A stretch of 7,493 nucleotides of DNA, from NCBI GenBank assembly GCA_934351765.1, contig CAKRJM010000108.1, forward strand, positions 1-7,493, given 5' to 3'. The position numbers and the translations under genes were made by a program. The notes beneath the pieces are model-generated. The model was not told the DNA's origin and did not search any database. It worked only from the letters and a program-made list of their open reading frames with translations. The stretch comes from an uncultured Lachnospiraceae bacterium. Lineage in GTDB: Bacteria; Bacillota; Clostridia; Lachnospirales; Lachnospiraceae. Shown here piece by piece: positions 6,338 through 7,493 of this stretch (position 1 is its first letter; every line of letters starts with the position of its first letter).

Positions 6338-7244
6338 AGTACAGAACGATCTGCCCGCAAGAGCAATTCTTGAAACCGAAAATATTTTCATGATGGATGA
6401 GGACCGTGCCCTTTCCCAGGATATCCGTCCCCTCCAGATCGTGATCTTAAACCTGATGCCCATCAAGGAGGACACGGAGACCCAGCTTCTCCGCGCGCTT
6501 TCCAATACGCCCCTCCAGCTTGACATTACGTTTCTTCATATGTCCAGCCACGAGTCCACCCATACATCGGTGAGCCATTTAAACAAGTTTTATGTGACCT
6601 TTGATCAGATCCGGAAGCAGAAGTTTGACGGTATGATCATCACCGGCGCACCGGTGGAGCAGATGGAGTTTGAGGATGTGGATTACTGGCCGGAGCTGGC
6701 GAAGATCATGGACTGGACCACCACCCATGTAACCTCCACCGTTCATATCTGCTGGGGGGCCCAGGCGGGGCTTTATCATCACTACGGAATCCAGAAGCAT
6801 ATCATGGATAAGAAGCTGTTCGGAATCTATGAGCACCGTGTCATCGACCGGACGGTGCCTCTGGTGCGTGGCTTCGATGATGTATTTCGTGCACCTCATT
6901 CCCGTTATACCTATGATCGGAAGGAGGACATCGAGGCGTGTTCCGATCTGGTAATCCTGGCAGAGTCCGAGGAGGCTGGAGTATTCCTGGTGCAGAGCCG
7001 GGACGGCAAGCGGATCTTTGTTATGGGCCACCCGGAATATGACCGGATCACCCTGGACGGCGAGTACCGCAGAGACCACGGAAAGGGCATGGACACCGCC
7101 ATTCCGAAAAATTATTATCCCAATGATGATCCCAGCCAGAGACCCATGCTTACCTGGCGGATGCACGCCAACGCGCTGTATAACAACTGGGTGAATTATT
7201 ACGTATATCAGGTAACGCCGTATATTCTGGAAGAAAGCCTGTAA
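6327..7244 (+). CDS. metA: Homoserine O-acetyltransferase (MetA family)
   Basis: A 305-residue cytosolic enzyme that activates homoserine by O-acylation, the first committed step of methionine synthesis. The catalytic set is intact and at the E. coli MetA positions: nucleophile Cys142 (HICWGAQAG, 140-148), His235 and Glu237 (MGHPEYD, 233-239), with Lys47 in [12 protein letters not shown]. Residue 111 is Glu (GAPVEQ, 107-112). In MetA, Glu at this position is reported to favour acetyl-CoA and Gly succinyl-CoA, so this is probably an O-acetyltransferase despite the common succinyltransferase label. The SD is AGGAG (6315-6319), and the ATG lies within the last codons of ligA in another frame. 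No SAM riboswitch or T-box sits ahead of it; it seems to be transcribed from the promoter at 3514. It is the last gene of the operon, with a terminator right after it. Confidence 0.95.
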   Translation: MPIKVQNDLPARAILETENIFMMDEDRALSQDIRPLQIVILNLMPIKEDTETQLLRALSNTPLQLDITFLHMSSHESTHTSVSHLNKFYVTFDQIRKQKFDGMIITGAPVEQMEFEDVDYWPELAKIMDWTTTHVTSTVHICWGAQAGLYHHYGIQKHIMDKKLFGIYEHRVIDRTVPLVRGFDDVFRAPHSRYTYDRKEDIEACSDLVILAESEEAGVFLVQSRDGKRIFVMGHPEYDRITLDGEYRRDHGKGMDTAIPKNYYPNDDPSQRPMLTWRMHANALYNNWVNYYVYQVTPYILEESL

Positions 7245-7249
7245 ATAAA

Positions 7250-7286
7250 AGAGGAGAAGAGACTGTGGTTTCTTCTCTTTTATTTT
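7250..7286 (+). terminator. Intrinsic terminator after metA
   Basis: Left arm 7250-7263 (AGAGGAGAAGAGAC), loop TGTG (7264-7267), right arm 7268-7281 (GTTTCTTCTCTTTT): 14 pairs including three G-U, followed by ATTTTG. It begins six bases after the metA stop. Flanking AAATAAAA and TTTTATTT could extend it with a bulge, which would also make it work for transcription arriving from the other strand. Confidence 0.85.
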
Positions 7287-7313
7287 GTAAAAAGAGATAT
7301 GGTGTGGTATGAT
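7285..7313 (+). promoter_or_regulatory. Probable promoter for the gene at the window end
   Basis: TTGTAA (7285-7290), 17-base spacer, TATGAT (7308-7313) preceded by TGG (7305-7307), an extended -10. The -35 matches consensus at 4 of 6 and the -10 at 5 of 6. It begins inside the T-tract of the metA terminator and points into the next gene, giving a leader of about 80 bases. Confidence 0.55.
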
Positions 7314-7398
7314 GGGAAAGAGACGGTGATGTCCGGAAAGCATTTGTACAGCAGCGCAGGCCTGCGGTATCAGTCTATGGCGAATGGAGGAATTCAGA

Positions 7399-7493
7399 TT
7401 GACAAAAATCAAAGCGGCTGGTTATGAGATCATGCATATGGACCGGCTTACGGCGCGGATTGATCAGTACGGACACAGTAAAATCTATGAGGA
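7399..7493 (+). CDS. N-terminal fragment of an unidentified protein, cut by the window end
   Basis: The frame is open to the window end. I chose TTG at 7399 because TGGAGG (7385-7390) lies 8 bases upstream. An in-frame ATG at 7384 overlaps this SD and has no good SD of its own, but it would give four or five extra residues (MEEFR). The visible product is MTKIKAAGYEIMHMDRLTAR, then IDQYGHSKIYE. The pattern EIMHMDRLTARID-x4-KIY resembles, from memory only, the start of a clostridial HipA-related protein family; this is a weak guess. No domain can be confirmed from 31 residues. It is separated from metA by a terminator and probably has its own promoter. Confidence 0.55.
   Translation, partial: MTKIKAAGYEIMHMDRLTARIDQYGHSKIYE

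Noticed and set aside
6579..7412. 277-codon minus-strand open frame opposite metA
   Set aside because: It runs through the metA terminator and the next promoter and has no recognisable product; metA is clear on the + strand.
7329..7427. 32-codon + strand ORF starting at ATG 7329
   Set aside because: It has no convincing ribosome binding site, and it overlaps the SD and start of the better supported ORF at 7399.

Overview
The window looks like chromosomal DNA of an anaerobic Firmicute, most likely a Lachnospiraceae (Clostridium cluster XIVa) member. The evidence is a clostridial-type tandem feoA-feoA-feoB cluster, an FeoB with a long acidic outer loop, AGGAGG-type ribosome binding sites, TTGACA-N17-TATAAT-like promoters, and an acetyl-CoA-type MetA. 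All genes are on the + strand. I see no mobile elements, tRNA or rRNA genes, or CRISPR array. The lineage call is inferred from protein character, not from a database search.

Layout. Positions 1-167 hold the last 54 codons of a gene whose remaining motif (ADRLHNLRS) suggests an HD-domain phosphohydrolase of the RelA/SpoT-MESH1 type. Positions 168-393 are a regulatory region with a good promoter and three copies of an inverted repeat, GTTAG-N6-CTAAC. A strong ribosome binding site then precedes a 19-codon leader ORF whose stop overlaps the first feoA start. The ferrous iron uptake operon follows: feoA1 (394-621), feoA2 (637-858), a small hairpin terminator or attenuator, a fourth copy of the inverted repeat, and feoB (934-3387). 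A GC-rich hairpin (3428-3451) probably ends this operon.

A consensus promoter (3514-3542) then drives what looks like a three-gene housekeeping operon: an RluF-type 23S rRNA pseudouridine synthase (3584-4333), NAD-dependent DNA ligase ligA (to 6337) and homoserine O-acetyltransferase metA (6327-7244, overlapping ligA by 11 bases). A long hairpin terminator follows metA. A new promoter and a ribosome binding site then introduce the first codons of another gene, cut by the window end.

How it works together. FeoB is the membrane GTPase that imports Fe(II), and FeoA proteins are its small cytosolic SH3-like partners. The repeated operator is found only around the feo genes, and its first copy overlaps the -10 box, so a metal-sensing repressor is the natural reading. 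The half-site resembles the DtxR/IdeR half-site, but the half-site spacing is 5 bp longer than canonical. This operator family, the coupled leader ORF and the feoA2/feoB attenuator are the most noteworthy parts of an otherwise conventional region. I found no clearly novel system.
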